Below are positions 1-8,198 of a DNA stretch of 33,842 nucleotides, in pieces. The first letter of the stretch is position 1. The number at the start of each line of letters is the position of its first letter. The DNA is from a bacterium. GTDB lineage: Bacteria > Acidobacteriota > HRBIN11 > JAKEFK01. A model generated the notes under the pieces. The model made no database searches. It was given only the letters and a program-made list of their open reading frames with translations, and was not told the origin of the DNA. The stretch spans positions 1 to 33,842 of the forward strand of contig JAKEFK010000257.1 in assembly GCA_022616075.1 (NCBI GenBank). The letters are read 5' to 3'. A program made the translations under genes and the position numbers.

Positions 1-245
1 TCATCCATCGCGATATCAAACCGCCAATCTATTTAGCCGGCCGGGATGAAATTCTTTTTTACGGACAAGGGTTCGTCGATGGAAAGCTCAGGGGTGAATC
101 TGAGTTCGTGCTGAAACTTCCATTTGCATTTCCGTTGCTTTTATTTGGCAATGCTTACGATTTTTCGCCCGATCTTTCGAAAGTAGTTTACGCAAAAGCC
201 TCCGGCAAGGCTGATCTGTATCTGCTGAAAAAGAGAGTCGATTGA
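1..245 (+). CDS. C-terminal end of a TolB/WD40-like beta-propeller protein (partial)
   Basis: The frame is open from the left window edge to a TGA at 243-245, so only about 80 C-terminal residues are visible. They read as propeller strands and end with the pattern D-L-S-K-V-V-Y-A-K-A-S-G-K-A-D-L-Y-L-L, typical of the last blade of PD40/TolB-like repeats. Such repeats often form the periplasmic tail of Ser/Thr kinases in Acidobacteriota, so this may be the end of such a kinase. That is inference, because the catalytic part lies outside the window. The visible start happens to contain HRDIKP, which resembles a kinase catalytic loop, but the residues after it are propeller-like. It ends about 150 bases before the next gene on the same strand. 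Confidence 0.6.
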   Translation, partial: IHRDIKPPIYLAGRDEILFYGQGFVDGKLRGESEFVLKLPFAFPLLLFGNAYDFSPDLSKVVYAKASGKADLYLLKKRVD

Positions 246-377
246 ACCCATTCGTATGATGAATTTGGCAGAGAATTGTCCCGGGAAAATGGAATAGAAG
301 TAACGTACCCGGAATGGAAGCAAAACCCGCAAGAAATTGATAGCGGCATACCGCTGTTACGAACTAGACTTCCGGCC

Positions 378-384
378 AGGAGGT
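378..384 (+). promoter_or_regulatory. Ribosome binding site for the 393-1529 gene
   Basis: AGGAGGT, a full anti-16S match, lies 8 bases before the ATG at 393. It fixes that start although the second codon is also ATG. Confidence 0.7.
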
Positions 385-392
385 AGTTCCAA

Positions 393-1529
393 ATGATGAA
401 AAACCACAAGATCAACGATAGCCCGCCTGGTTCGTTCACAAACTCATTGGCGGCAGCAAGCATTTTGTACGTTATAATCGCCGGCGCTGTCCAGTGGTCG
501 GAAGCTCAGCCGGCAACTGATCCCCGAAAAGCAATGATTACAACGCTTGCTGCTTCTGGACCTCATTCCTCGATCGGCGATGAAGCGCGGCTGTTCGATC
601 GCTTCGTCGGCGCCTGGGACTGCGATTTCACCTTCTACAACGATGATGGAACCACCCGCCATTCGTCGGGCGAGATCCTGTTCGGATGGGTCCTTGATGG
701 TCGTGTTCTGCAGGACATCTGGATCACTTACCCGAAGGACCGAACGAAGGAGAGGAGTATTGGCACATCGGTGCGCTTTTTCGATCCTAAATCCAAGATG
801 TGGCGGGTGATTTTTGTGAACCCTAATTACGGGAGCATTACAATGCAAGGTGGAGCCGAAGGAGACAGCATTGTTCTCCGGGGTGAAGACGATGAGGGTT
901 CGACACTGCGCTGGTCATTTAACGATATCAAAGCCGACTCCTTTGTCTGGCGAGGGGAAACGTCTCGGGACAGTGGCAAAACGTGGCGGCTCGAAGAAAA
1001 ACATCTTATGCGACGACGGGCTTATTCCGTGTCGGAAAGTGACGGCCCACCTGACGCGAAGCCTGCAGGAATGGCAACAGAACTGGCGAAAAAATCGAAA
1101 AGCGCCGTCGCCTTTGAGCAGCTATCATCGCTGGTTGGAGAATGGAAGGGGGTGCAGGATGGAATTGAGATCACGCTGACCTACACTCTCACCGCGGACG
1201 GTTCCGCCCTGATGGAAGAATTTCGCCCGGCCAAGGGACCTGTCATGATCACAATGTTCTCCGTGGAGGGAAACCACTTGATTGCGACGCATTACTGCAG
1301 CGCGGGAAATCAGCCACAAATGATCACGAAGGCAATCCAAGAGCCGCAGGGTAAACCCCTGGTATTTTCTCTGCTGCGTGTGACTGGAATGCGGTCTCCG
1401 GAGGATTGGCACAACACGGGATTGGAAGTCCTGCTGGAGGATAAGGATCACCTAACGCAGAAGTGGACGTACATATATAAGGGGAAGATGGGAACAAATA
1501 TCTTCCGTTTTACCAGGAAGCTGGGTTAA
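393..1529 (+). CDS. Secreted protein with two lipocalin-like (DUF1579-like) domains
   Basis: The protein has 378 residues. An uncharged stretch at about 17-38 followed by an S-E-A-Q-P site looks like a signal peptide with a long, fairly polar n-region, so export is likely. Residues about 60-205 (F-V-G-A-W-D-C-D-F through W-R-L-E-E-K) and about 238-378 (S-S-L-V-G-E-W-K-G onward) are two separate copies of a beta-rich fold. Each opens with the L-x-G-x-W signature seen in DUF1579 and other lipocalin-like proteins that bind small hydrophobic ligands. The copies have clearly diverged, which suggests an old duplication or fusion. No catalytic motif is visible and the ligand cannot be predicted. A strong ribosome binding site supports the start. 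The next gene on the same strand is 150 bases away. Confidence 0.7.
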   Translation: MMKNHKINDSPPGSFTNSLAAASILYVIIAGAVQWSEAQPATDPRKAMITTLAASGPHSSIGDEARLFDRFVGAWDCDFTFYNDDGTTRHSSGEILFGWVLDGRVLQDIWITYPKDRTKERSIGTSVRFFDPKSKMWRVIFVNPNYGSITMQGGAEGDSIVLRGEDDEGSTLRWSFNDIKADSFVWRGETSRDSGKTWRLEEKHLMRRRAYSVSESDGPPDAKPAGMATELAKKSKSAVAFEQLSSLVGEWKGVQDGIEITLTYTLTADGSALMEEFRPAKGPVMITMFSVEGNHLIATHYCSAGNQPQMITKAIQEPQGKPLVFSLLRVTGMRSPEDWHNTGLEVLLEDKDHLTQKWTYIYKGKMGTNIFRFTRKLG

Positions 1530-1679
1530 GGAAACAGCGAATGGATTTCTGGCAATAGCCGGTCGGCTCGCTTTAGTTAAAAATCTCTTCAGAAGTTAGG
1601 AACCTTCCTTGTGGAAAATTTATACAATTCCTTTGGATTCGCGGTTGCTAATCTCTGTTGATCGGAGGATTAAATTCGC

Positions 1680-2651
1680 ATGAAGATCATTCTGAAAAAT
1701 CTGCATTATCGTCAGCGCGCAGCACGATCCGGCAAACTTCTGACTTCTGGTTCTTTAATTGTCTTGCTCCTCTCCATGCAGCCTTCAATAGCCCAGAACC
1801 AGATGGATATGAATCAATTGGTTGATATTTCTACGCCTCATGTCAAGGCGCAGGGAGCGGCAGTAGAAAATATTAGAAAAGGAAAAGAGATTCTTCAACA
1901 AGCGCTCGACCGGCTCGGATTTGAAAAGTGGAAAGGCCATTCGACGCTTGAAATTGAAGCGATTGACATCTGGGCCAAGAAGAATCGATGGTGGCCGACT
2001 GCGGAACAAAGCTTCAAAGGACAGTACTTGCTGGGCACATTCACATCCAGGATGGAGTTATTGGATGGAGACTGGAAAGACCAGATCCTCGGAGTACAAT
2101 CCTGGCAGGGTTACAAGAAACAGGATTTGAATTCTCCGTTGGCAAAATCCAGTGACCCTTTATTGATGTTCTATCTTCCCTCTCTACAGTATTTCAATGA
2201 GCTTCCCTTCCGACTCGCGTCTGCCCAGTTTGTTACTTATGCGGGAGAAGGAAAGCAGAAGGGCAAAACGTATGATCTCGTTTATTCAACATGGGGTAGT
2301 CTGGACGCGAACCGGGATTATGATCAGTTTGTTCTGTGGATCGATCGCGAGACCAGCCTGGTCACCATGTGTCATTACACTGTCCGTCAGGCATTTCCGG
2401 CTGCTGCGGGAACGATCTACTACGACTCGTACAAAACGCTTCAAGGCGTGACCATCCCGTTCAAACACTTTGTACTTTTGGAATGGCCTGGCGAGATTCG
2501 ATTTCCATTGGAACAAAATTTTTTTCATCGTGTTGAAATCCGCCAGGCTAAATTTAACGCTGTTCCAGAAGGAACATTATTGCCTTTGAGTGGACTCCCC
2601 GAGCCGCGGGATTGGAAGCCGAACGTCCCCATTAGTTGGGAAGCTAAATAA
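1680..2651 (+). CDS. Secreted hypothetical protein, outer-membrane-lipoprotein-sorting-like fold
   Basis: The protein has 323 residues. A basic n-region (about 1-19) and hydrophobic core (about 22-33) ending in S-I-A-Q-N indicate a Sec signal peptide. After a helical stretch (about 55-80) the protein is rich in beta strands with many Trp and Tyr. A segment Y-D-Q-F-V-L-W-I-D-R-E-T-S-L-V-T is followed by Y-Y-D-S-Y-K-T-L-Q-G-V-T-I-P. Alternation of this kind, an ‘easily oxidised surface strand then D-x-E’ pattern, resembles LolA/LolB-like periplasmic lipid-binding folds. That assignment rests on pattern only. GGAGG at 1664-1668 lies 11 bases before the ATG. No neighbour gives a functional clue. 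Confidence 0.6.
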   Translation: MKIILKNLHYRQRAARSGKLLTSGSLIVLLLSMQPSIAQNQMDMNQLVDISTPHVKAQGAAVENIRKGKEILQQALDRLGFEKWKGHSTLEIEAIDIWAKKNRWWPTAEQSFKGQYLLGTFTSRMELLDGDWKDQILGVQSWQGYKKQDLNSPLAKSSDPLLMFYLPSLQYFNELPFRLASAQFVTYAGEGKQKGKTYDLVYSTWGSLDANRDYDQFVLWIDRETSLVTMCHYTVRQAFPAAAGTIYYDSYKTLQGVTIPFKHFVLLEWPGEIRFPLEQNFFHRVEIRQAKFNAVPEGTLLPLSGLPEPRDWKPNVPISWEAK

Positions 2652-2671
2652 GGATCGTAGCTGTACTGATT

Positions 2672-2937
2672 TATCAGGCTTCGCAGGCACTTTTCAATCT
2701 CCAAAGTCCAGGATCTTCACACGACCATCATTGATGACAAACAGATTCTCAGGTTTCAGGTCACGATGGATGATTCCTTTGTCGTGCGCGGCCGCCAGGC
2801 CTTTTGCGATTTTCAACGAATAATCGATGACTTTGCTCTGGGGAAGAGGTGATCCAAGTTTCTCGAGCAGGTTTACCCGATCCCGCCCGCTCCCAATGGA
2901 GCAACGACCGACTTTTGCTCCAGTTTGCATTGCCCAT
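2672..2937 (-). pseudogene. Relic of a Ser/Thr protein kinase
   Basis: Read on the minus strand, the ORF at 2694-2930 keeps kinase motifs: a helix [13 protein letters not shown], the catalytic loop [10 protein letters not shown] and then K-I-L-D-F-G. The frame then meets a stop where intact kinases read D-F-G-L-A-K. A shift of frame gives L-K-S-A-C-E-A and another stop at about 2672. Upstream, the glycine loop [10 protein letters not shown] is present in a different frame beside M-Q-T-G-A-K-V-G. About 60-70 residues, including the ATP-binding lysine and helix C, are missing, and everything after DFG is gone. This is a broken remnant, not a working gene. It abuts the divergent FHA-domain activator gene at 3062. 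Confidence 0.8.
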
Positions 2938-3061
2938 GGTGGGTACCGCTCCTTAATTTCAAACAGCGCGTTCCACTATGGCAGCCCGACCCAGATGTAT
3001 CGTAGGCTCGGAAACGACCGTCGCGTATCAATCTTTGCGATGTGACTGACTTTGGGAAATA

Positions 3062-4903
3062 ATGGAGCGGATGAATCCTTTCTTGCTTTGCATGTTTGGC
3101 CCGATCAAAGGCAGCCGGATTGAGCTTCCGAACGAACCGATTGTGCTGGGGCGGGAGCGAAGCAATGCTGTTTATATCGGCGATTTGCTCCTTTCGCGGA
3201 AACATTGTTCGATTGAGAAACAAGATAACAGTTATGTCGTTCGCGATTTGCAGAGCCGGAATGGTGTATTTGTTAACGGGATTCCGATTCATGAACGTAC
3301 CCTGAATCATGGTGATCGAATCGAAATCGGCACCTCCACTTTTCTCTTTCTACTAAACGAGGATTCAACATTTCCCGATTTTCCCGTTGTCGATGATTCA
3401 CTTGAAGCCGGTTCAACTCAGGCCTTGCGAATTGAGGACTCTGTCTACCTTGGAGACACCCCTTCTTTCGCAACAAAATCTGCGAAAGTACTCACCCGTA
3501 TCAGCCATGTCCTTACCGGCGCAACTGACGTCGTTGCTTTTTGCGAAAAATTATTCGATCTGCTTCTGGAATTCATACCATATGAAAACGTTTCAATCCT
3601 GGAAACAAAGGGGACAAGAATTTCTGCTTCCCGCTTCACAAAGCAGCAAGTTCAAAAATTCAGCGAAAGTCTCAGCCAAAAAGTAATCCATGAAAAGGTT
3701 GCCATTCTCGCTTCTAATTTTGCGCTTCCGGAATCTCTTTCTGGAAGTCAGATTCAATCTGTAATCTGCGTTCCGTTTATCTGGCTAGAGTCTGTTGTCT
3801 GTCTGCTATATATGGATACGACTAACGCCGTTGGATTTACAGAGGATCATTTGCAGATCGCTTCTGCTGTTGCCGCTCTGACCTCTCCGGTTTTACATCA
3901 TCTTCGTGAGACGGAGGACCTGCGGCTTCAAAACCAACAACTGAATGAGAGGTTAGTGGTGAGCGGTCCGATCGTCGGAGAGAGCGAAGCGGTGCGCAAA
4001 GTTCTGCAGCTGATCTCCCGAATCGCGCCGGTGGATACTACCGTTTTGATTTATGGTGAAAGCGGAACGGGAAAAGAGCTCGCGGCCAGAGCCATTCATG
4101 CAGCCGGTGCTCGGCGCAACGGTCCGTTGATCTCAATCAGTTGTGCTGCGATTCCGGAATCCTTATTGGAAAGTGAATTGTTTGGTTTTGAAAAAGGAGC
4201 TTTTACCGGCGCATTCCAACAGAAGAAGGGGAAGATCGAATCCGCAGATGGTGGAACTCTTTTTCTGGATGAAATCGGCGAGCTTGCTCCCGCCTTACAA
4301 GCAAAACTGCTTCGGGTCCTTCAAGAGCGTGAGTTCGAACGTGTAGGTGGAACGCGCGCGGTAACTGTAGACATACGAGTCATTGCGGCTACAAATCAGA
4401 ATTTGGAGAAAATGATCGAAGAGGGCAAGTTCCGAAGAGATCTTTATTATCGCCTTAAAGTTGTCACGCTTACGATGCCCCCTTTGCGTGAGCTTTCTGA
4501 AGACGTTTTGCTGCTGTCGCATTATTTTGTCTCCCGGTTTACGAAGAAAATCGGACGCCGGATTCTCGGTATCTCTCCGGAAGTCAAGGAATGTTTGCTG
4601 CGATACGATTGGCCGGGCAATGTTCGCGAACTGCAAAATGCCATCGAACGAGCCATCGCTTTGGGCACTTCGGAATGGATCCAGTTGGAAGACCTCCCGG
4701 AAGCCCTGCTGGAAAGGCGATCCCTATCACAACAAGGTCCCCTCTCCTATCAGGATGCGCTGTTGCAGTTCAAACGGGATCTAGTGCTGAAGGCTTTTGA
4801 GGGAACGAAAGGAAACTATAACGAAGCCGCATCGCGTCTCGGGATTCATCCGAATTATCTCTATCGTTTGGTAAAAAATCTCAATTTGAGAGATGAGATT
4901 TAA
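3062..4903 (+). CDS. FHA-GAF sigma-54-dependent transcriptional activator
   Basis: The protein has 613 residues in the order FHA (about 8-98, with G-R-E-R-S-N, S-R-K-H and N-G-V-F-V-N-G), GAF-like (about 140-285), AAA+ sigma-54 interaction domain (about 302-535) and Fis-type helix-turn-helix (about 583-607). The AAA+ domain carries Walker A GESGTGKE (332-339), the sigma-54 contact loop GAFTGA (379-384) and Walker B GGTLFLDE (397-404), all intact. FHA domains bind phosphothreonine, so this activator probably links Ser/Thr kinase signalling to sigma-54 promoters. The kinase relic on the other strand fits that pairing. ATG at 3071 is an alternative start; ribosome binding is weak for both (GGGA at 3054). 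Target genes are not proven, but sigma-54-type promoters occur downstream at 7601 and 8282. Confidence 0.93.
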   Translation: MERMNPFLLCMFGPIKGSRIELPNEPIVLGRERSNAVYIGDLLLSRKHCSIEKQDNSYVVRDLQSRNGVFVNGIPIHERTLNHGDRIEIGTSTFLFLLNEDSTFPDFPVVDDSLEAGSTQALRIEDSVYLGDTPSFATKSAKVLTRISHVLTGATDVVAFCEKLFDLLLEFIPYENVSILETKGTRISASRFTKQQVQKFSESLSQKVIHEKVAILASNFALPESLSGSQIQSVICVPFIWLESVVCLLYMDTTNAVGFTEDHLQIASAVAALTSPVLHHLRETEDLRLQNQQLNERLVVSGPIVGESEAVRKVLQLISRIAPVDTTVLIYGESGTGKELAARAIHAAGARRNGPLISISCAAIPESLLESELFGFEKGAFTGAFQQKKGKIESADGGTLFLDEIGELAPALQAKLLRVLQEREFERVGGTRAVTVDIRVIAATNQNLEKMIEEGKFRRDLYYRLKVVTLTMPPLRELSEDVLLLSHYFVSRFTKKIGRRILGISPEVKECLLRYDWPGNVRELQNAIERAIALGTSEWIQLEDLPEALLERRSLSQQGPLSYQDALLQFKRDLVLKAFEGTKGNYNEAASRLGIHPNYLYRLVKNLNLRDEI

Positions 4904-5235
4904 GAAGCAGGATGGGCAAAAAGTTTCGCCTTATCCCGGTCGCTGTTAAATTTTCTCTTGTGAAAGCTGTTTAATTTAAAAGCTTGATCAAAAGTTGCTT
5001 CGGCTTCTTGCGCTGCCGCCTTCGATGATGGTCCGCATGAGGACTGAGCGCGGAGCAAAAATAACTTTCCTCGATACGTTGCACATAGGCATTTGTCGAA
5101 TATTCTTTTACGGTCCAGATCTGTTTCCCATTGCATCCGTGGTTTCGATGAACCTTCACGCTGATGTCCCGTGGATGGCGCATCATTGACAGTACCGCAA
5201 ATTCAACCTTACTGGATTTTGGATCGCTGTCGAAT
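4900..5235 (-). pseudogene. Decayed or frameshifted ORF of unknown function
   Basis: Minus-strand reading from about 5235 gives a coding-like stretch ending W-T-V-K-E-Y-S-T-N-A-Y-V-Q-R-I-E-E. It continues plausibly only after a one-base shift near 5070 into L-F-L-L-R-A-Q-S-S-C-G-P-S-S-K-A-A-A-Q-E and on to a stop at 4900. The upstream edge is closed by a TAA in the first frame. Neither part has a recognisable domain or a good ribosome binding site. The sequence ends back to back with the stop of the FHA activator gene. It may be a truncated gene with one frameshift, or non-coding sequence; the first is somewhat more likely because the two frames join smoothly in style and composition. Confidence 0.35.
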
Positions 5236-5456
5236 GATGTTTACTGGGACAGGGCGGAACGGAAGTTGTATTCCTAGCGAAAGCTGAAAAACTCAATCGT
5301 TATGTCGCCATAAAATTTTTGCAAGGAATATCCGGAAGTAGCGGTTCGATCGCGGTTTGGATCGCCAAGCAATGCAAGAAGGGCGCGCTCTGCGCCACCA
5401 GAGCGCAACAGAAATGTGCACGGATCTGCAGTGCTTGAATCACTTTTCTTGGAGTC

Positions 5457-5492
5457 TTCCCCGATAAGGTTAACCCATCCTTATCGGGGAAG
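5457..5492. terminator. Stem-loop at the 3' end of the lectin-like gene
   Basis: CTTCCCGATAAGG at 5457-5469 pairs with CCTTATCGGGGAAG at 5479-5492, with one bulged base and a 9-base loop. It lies 27 bases past the stop of the minus-strand gene that ends at 5519, so it may end or stabilise that transcript. Only a short broken T run follows on the minus strand, so a classical rho-independent terminator is not certain. The rest of 5236-5518 shows nothing recognisable. Confidence 0.45.
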
Positions 5493-5518
5493 TGAACTTT
5501 CTTACCTTGTCGGAACAT

Positions 5519-7561
5519 TCATCGGACGACCGGGGCTGATGATGCCGGGAGGAGGGCGAAGACTTTCCTGAAGCTCTGCCAGCCAGTGCCCACTTCCTTT
5601 GGGCCTTCCCATGCGCCGGGCGTCTCAAGGCCTACCCCGGTCATATAGCCGTTATGCTTGTACCAGCGAAGCTTGCCATCGTTTTGGATAACCAGAATGA
5701 CGCCATCGCCAGCCGGCACGATCTGCTGGAAGCCGTTCCAGCCGCGCCCCACTTCCTTCGGACCCTCCCATGCGCCGGGTGTCTCCAGTCCCGCCCCGCT
5801 CAGATAGCCGTTATGTTTGTACCAACGCAGCTTACCGTCTTGCGTTATCGCGTAGATGATTCCGCCGCCGCCGGAAAACACCTGCTGGAAGCCGTTCCAG
5901 CCGCGTCCGACTTCCTTGGTGCTTCCCCACGCGCCAGGCGTCTCCAGGCCAGCGCCGGTCATGTAGCCGTTATGCTTGTGCCAGAGCAACTTGCCCTCTT
6001 GCGTGATCGCGTAGATGATTCCCTCGCCGCCGGAAAAAATCTTAGTGAATGTCCATCCGTGACCCACTTCAGCCGGTGCTTTCCAATTAATAGTGCCGTC
6101 GTTAAATCCCGTATGCTGATACCACATCAACTTGCCGTCCTCAGTGAGCGCGTAAAGGCTATTGCCGCCGGCAGGAATTACATCTTTGAAATTCCAGCCG
6201 TTGCCAACTTTTTTCGGCCCCTGCCATGCGGACTCGCCGCTATCCTTCCGATACCAAACCAGATCGCCGTCATTCTTGATCGCGTATACCCACATCGGCT
6301 GGTAATTCGCTGGCGTCGTCTCAAACGTACCGATGAACTGTTGGGGTCCCTCTGCGATCTCTTCCGCAACTGCCACAACAGGTGGCTCGACTGCCTCGAT
6401 GCTGAAATAGACCTTGTACGACGAACCATCGCCACTCAGCAGCGGCGATTCCAGATTCCACTCGACGTCTCCCTGCTTTTGTCTCGCCACGCGCGCGAGA
6501 GTCACCATCTGCTTGGCCGTGATGACAACGGACTTCGTATCAATGTTGTCGTCCTTCGTGTCTAAAGCCTCGTGTATCTCGCCCACCACGTCGTCTCCGA
6601 TTACGGTCCAAACTTTATCCGCTATCACAGCCAACGCTGGGCCAACGTATGGAACCTTCTCGGCGGCCACGACGAGTCCTCCGGCCGCTTTGTCAGCCAA
6701 CGCCTTGACAACACCCCGGTATTCATCGGGATCACTAAAGTCATGTTCAAACAGAGTGGTGGAAAGGGACATTCCATAGGGCAAACCACGGTAGAACTCG
6801 ATGTTATCTGCGCGTGAATCGCCAGCATCAACCCTTGTATAAATATCCGTCCGCGGAGCAGAAGTCTGTACGGTTGCTTTGCCGTCCTGAATGATTGGGG
6901 GCGGTACCACCCCGAAGATCACGTACGGTTCATCGGATTCCGAAAGTTGATCATTATCAGTTTCACCAAAACAATAGAGACCTTTATAACGCACCACGAT
7001 GTTAGACAACTCGAATGCGCCGGTATCGCGCCACCAATAAATCGTCCCGCCTTCGAAGTTTGTGACCCGACCATCTTCAGTGAACGTCTGTTCGTCCGAA
7101 GTTGGCCATCCCAGTCGACTGGCCGAACCGCCAAGCTGCCTGTATTTCTCGTGAATATAGCCGTAGACAAAGAAGGCCTTCTTATCAGTAGGACGGTAAT
7201 AAATCCTTCCGCCGCCGACATACTCCCGGTAGTAACCGTCCCGGATTACCATTAGACCGCTTTCCCCGGGAACACTCTGTTGCCCCGGAGCACCTCCAAG
7301 TTCATCCCACTTGAGCTTGATTCGATCTTCAGCGGCCCTACGGCTTGCAGTGGTTTGGAGGGCATCTCGTAAAGTCCCCGGAATTTCGCCCCCAGGGCCT
7401 TGCTGAGCAATCCCCCTTCCCACGAAGGCAGAAAGCAACACAATAAGTGTAAGCACAAAATTTCGCACGCTTGTTTTCGTTTCTTGTCTTATCTTTAGCT
7501 CACGCGAAGCTGCTTGTTGAGCTTGGATAAATAAATTTGCCTTTCCTGATTTCACATCCAT
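5519..7561 (-). CDS. Secreted LGFP-repeat and five-bladed tachylectin-2-like propeller protein
   Basis: The protein has 680 residues. A 30-residue leader (M-D-V-K-S-G-K-A-N-L-F) precedes a hydrophobic segment (about 35-51, ending G-I-A-Q-Q) that should direct export. Residues about 108-180 are LGFP-type repeats (Y-I-H-E-K-Y, L-G-W-P-T-S-D-E, F-E-G-G-T-I-Y-W), which occur in cell-wall-binding and secreted proteins. Residues about 195-395 form an unrecognised domain. Residues about 424-670 are five propeller blades of the pattern I-Y-A-I-T-x-D-G-K-L-x-W-Y-K-H, as in tachylectin-2, which is a five-bladed sugar-binding lectin. A surface glycan or wall-binding role is inferred. Start: ATG at 7561 with AAGGAG upstream and an exact-consensus sigma-54 promoter at 7601-7616. 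The last three blades are nearly identical in DNA. Confidence 0.85.
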   Translation of the reverse strand: MDVKSGKANLFIQAQQAASRELKIRQETKTSVRNFVLTLIVLLSAFVGRGIAQQGPGGEIPGTLRDALQTTASRRAAEDRIKLKWDELGGAPGQQSVPGESGLMVIRDGYYREYVGGGRIYYRPTDKKAFFVYGYIHEKYRQLGGSASRLGWPTSDEQTFTEDGRVTNFEGGTIYWWRDTGAFELSNIVVRYKGLYCFGETDNDQLSESDEPYVIFGVVPPPIIQDGKATVQTSAPRTDIYTRVDAGDSRADNIEFYRGLPYGMSLSTTLFEHDFSDPDEYRGVVKALADKAAGGLVVAAEKVPYVGPALAVIADKVWTVIGDDVVGEIHEALDTKDDNIDTKSVVITAKQMVTLARVARQKQGDVEWNLESPLLSGDGSSYKVYFSIEAVEPPVVAVAEEIAEGPQQFIGTFETTPANYQPMWVYAIKNDGDLVWYRKDSGESAWQGPKKVGNGWNFKDVIPAGGNSLYALTEDGKLMWYQHTGFNDGTINWKAPAEVGHGWTFTKIFSGGEGIIYAITQEGKLLWHKHNGYMTGAGLETPGAWGSTKEVGRGWNGFQQVFSGGGGIIYAITQDGKLRWYKHNGYLSGAGLETPGAWEGPKEVGRGWNGFQQIVPAGDGVILVIQNDGKLRWYKHNGYMTGVGLETPGAWEGPKEVGTGWQSFRKVFALLPASSAPVVR
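5576..6292 (-). repeat. Tandem propeller-blade repeats inside the lectin-like gene
   Basis: Five units of about 50 codons each encode the tachylectin-like blades. The three nearest the 3' end of the gene (about 5576-6016) share long, nearly identical DNA stretches, such as the N-G-Y-M-T-G-A-G-L-E-T-P-G-A-W linker, at a spacing of about 159 bases. This is consistent with recent duplication or ongoing homogenisation. Confidence 0.75.
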
Positions 7562-7600
7562 CGCTTTTCTTCTCCTTATTCCATGTGCAGATCGAGTTAG

Positions 7601-7616
7601 AGCAAGCGTTGTGCCA
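7601..7616 (-). promoter_or_regulatory. Sigma-54 promoter of the lectin-like gene
   Basis: On the minus strand this reads TGGCACAACGCTTGCT, an exact match to TGGCAC-N5-TTGCW with GG and GC ten bases apart. Transcription would begin near 7590, leaving about 29 bases before the ATG at 7561, enough for the AAGGAG ribosome binding site. Sigma-54 promoters need an enhancer-binding activator; two are encoded in the window. Confidence 0.75.
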
Positions 7617-7784
7617 TGCTCATAAAATCGATTTCAGTCTCGAGTGAGATAAAAAGAGAGGCCAGCTAAGGTGGGCGGAATCTTAACCGAAAAGCGGAAG
7701 ATTCATCTGTTGGTGAAAACCGTAGTGCTGTTTTACCAAAGAGAAAAGATGCTCATGCAGCTTAATATCTTGATTCACATTCTC

Positions 7785-8069
7785 TCAAGAGATTCCGGTT
7801 CCGGATAATGATATTGCAAGATTCTCCAACGACCGGCTACTAAATCCACCTGAACCCTGAATGAAATCCTCTTTACCATTCACTTTGACATGAAACAGTC
7901 CATGGCAGACGCTGATATTTGAGACTCGGCTTTGATCGATGTGCCGCTGCCAGCAGCGGGCGCCTTTGCAGTGACGACCTGAGCCTTCGCCTTCTTTTCT
8001 TCCGTTACCTTCGTTTCAGCGAACTTGAGCCTGTGCGTACAAATTTGCGTTTCCTTTTTTCACTTCCAT
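7785..8069 (-). pseudogene. Broken small gene whose leader matches the lectin-like gene
   Basis: ATG at 8069, with a good ribosome binding site (GGAGG, 6 bases upstream), starts M-E-V-K-K-G-N-A-N-L-Y-A-Q-A-Q. This is clearly related in protein and DNA to M-D-V-K-S-G-K-A-N-L-F-I-Q-A-Q of the 680-residue protein. The frame stops after 17 residues (TGA 8016-8018). One base over, a clean frame continues with K-F-A-E-T-K-V-T-E-E-K-K-A-K-A-Q, Ala- and Lys-rich, to S-A-M-D-C-F-M-S-K. A second shift gives V-N-G-K-E-D-F-I-Q-G-S-G-G-F and a stop at 7785. It is best read as a roughly 90-residue gene broken by two compensating frameshifts, or as an authentic 17-residue peptide. The mature function is unknown. 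A sigma-54 promoter with a damaged -12 element lies upstream. Confidence 0.5.
7794..7805. promoter_or_regulatory. Possible upstream activator palindrome (TCCGG-TT-CCGGA)
   Basis: A perfect 5-bp inverted repeat with a 2-base spacer lies about 205-215 bases upstream of the predicted start of the lectin-like transcript. The distance is acceptable for a sigma-54 enhancer, but the site is short and could be chance. Confidence 0.25.
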
Positions 8070-8106
8070 TCGATTCCTCCATCACTGTCATTCGGAAAAC
8101 GCGCTG

Positions 8107-8122
8107 AGTGATAGCCGTGCCA
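8107..8122 (-). promoter_or_regulatory. Degenerate sigma-54 promoter before the broken small gene
   Basis: The minus strand reads TGGCACGGCTATCACT. The -24 half is perfect, but the -12 half is TCACT instead of TTGCT. Its distance to the ATG at 8069 (53 bases from the outer edge) matches the 55 bases seen for the lectin-like gene. The pair look like duplicates, with this copy decayed. Confidence 0.35.
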
Positions 8123-8198
8123 ATGCGTCAGAAAATATTTCCAACCTCTATTGGAGCGGCAGAAGGGCGGCCGAAGATGGATCCGGGATGCCTTTACA

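Noticed and set aside
3-25. HRDIKP at the left edge, resembling a kinase catalytic loop
   Set aside because: The residues after it are beta-propeller-like and no DFG or APE follows, so it is probably coincidence.
5300-5518. Minus-strand ORF of 72 codons beyond the lectin-like gene
   Set aside because: It overlaps the stem-loop, has no ribosome binding site and no recognisable sequence.
7919-8107. Plus-strand ORF of 62 codons
   Set aside because: No ribosome binding site or recognisable features; it lies opposite the broken leader gene.
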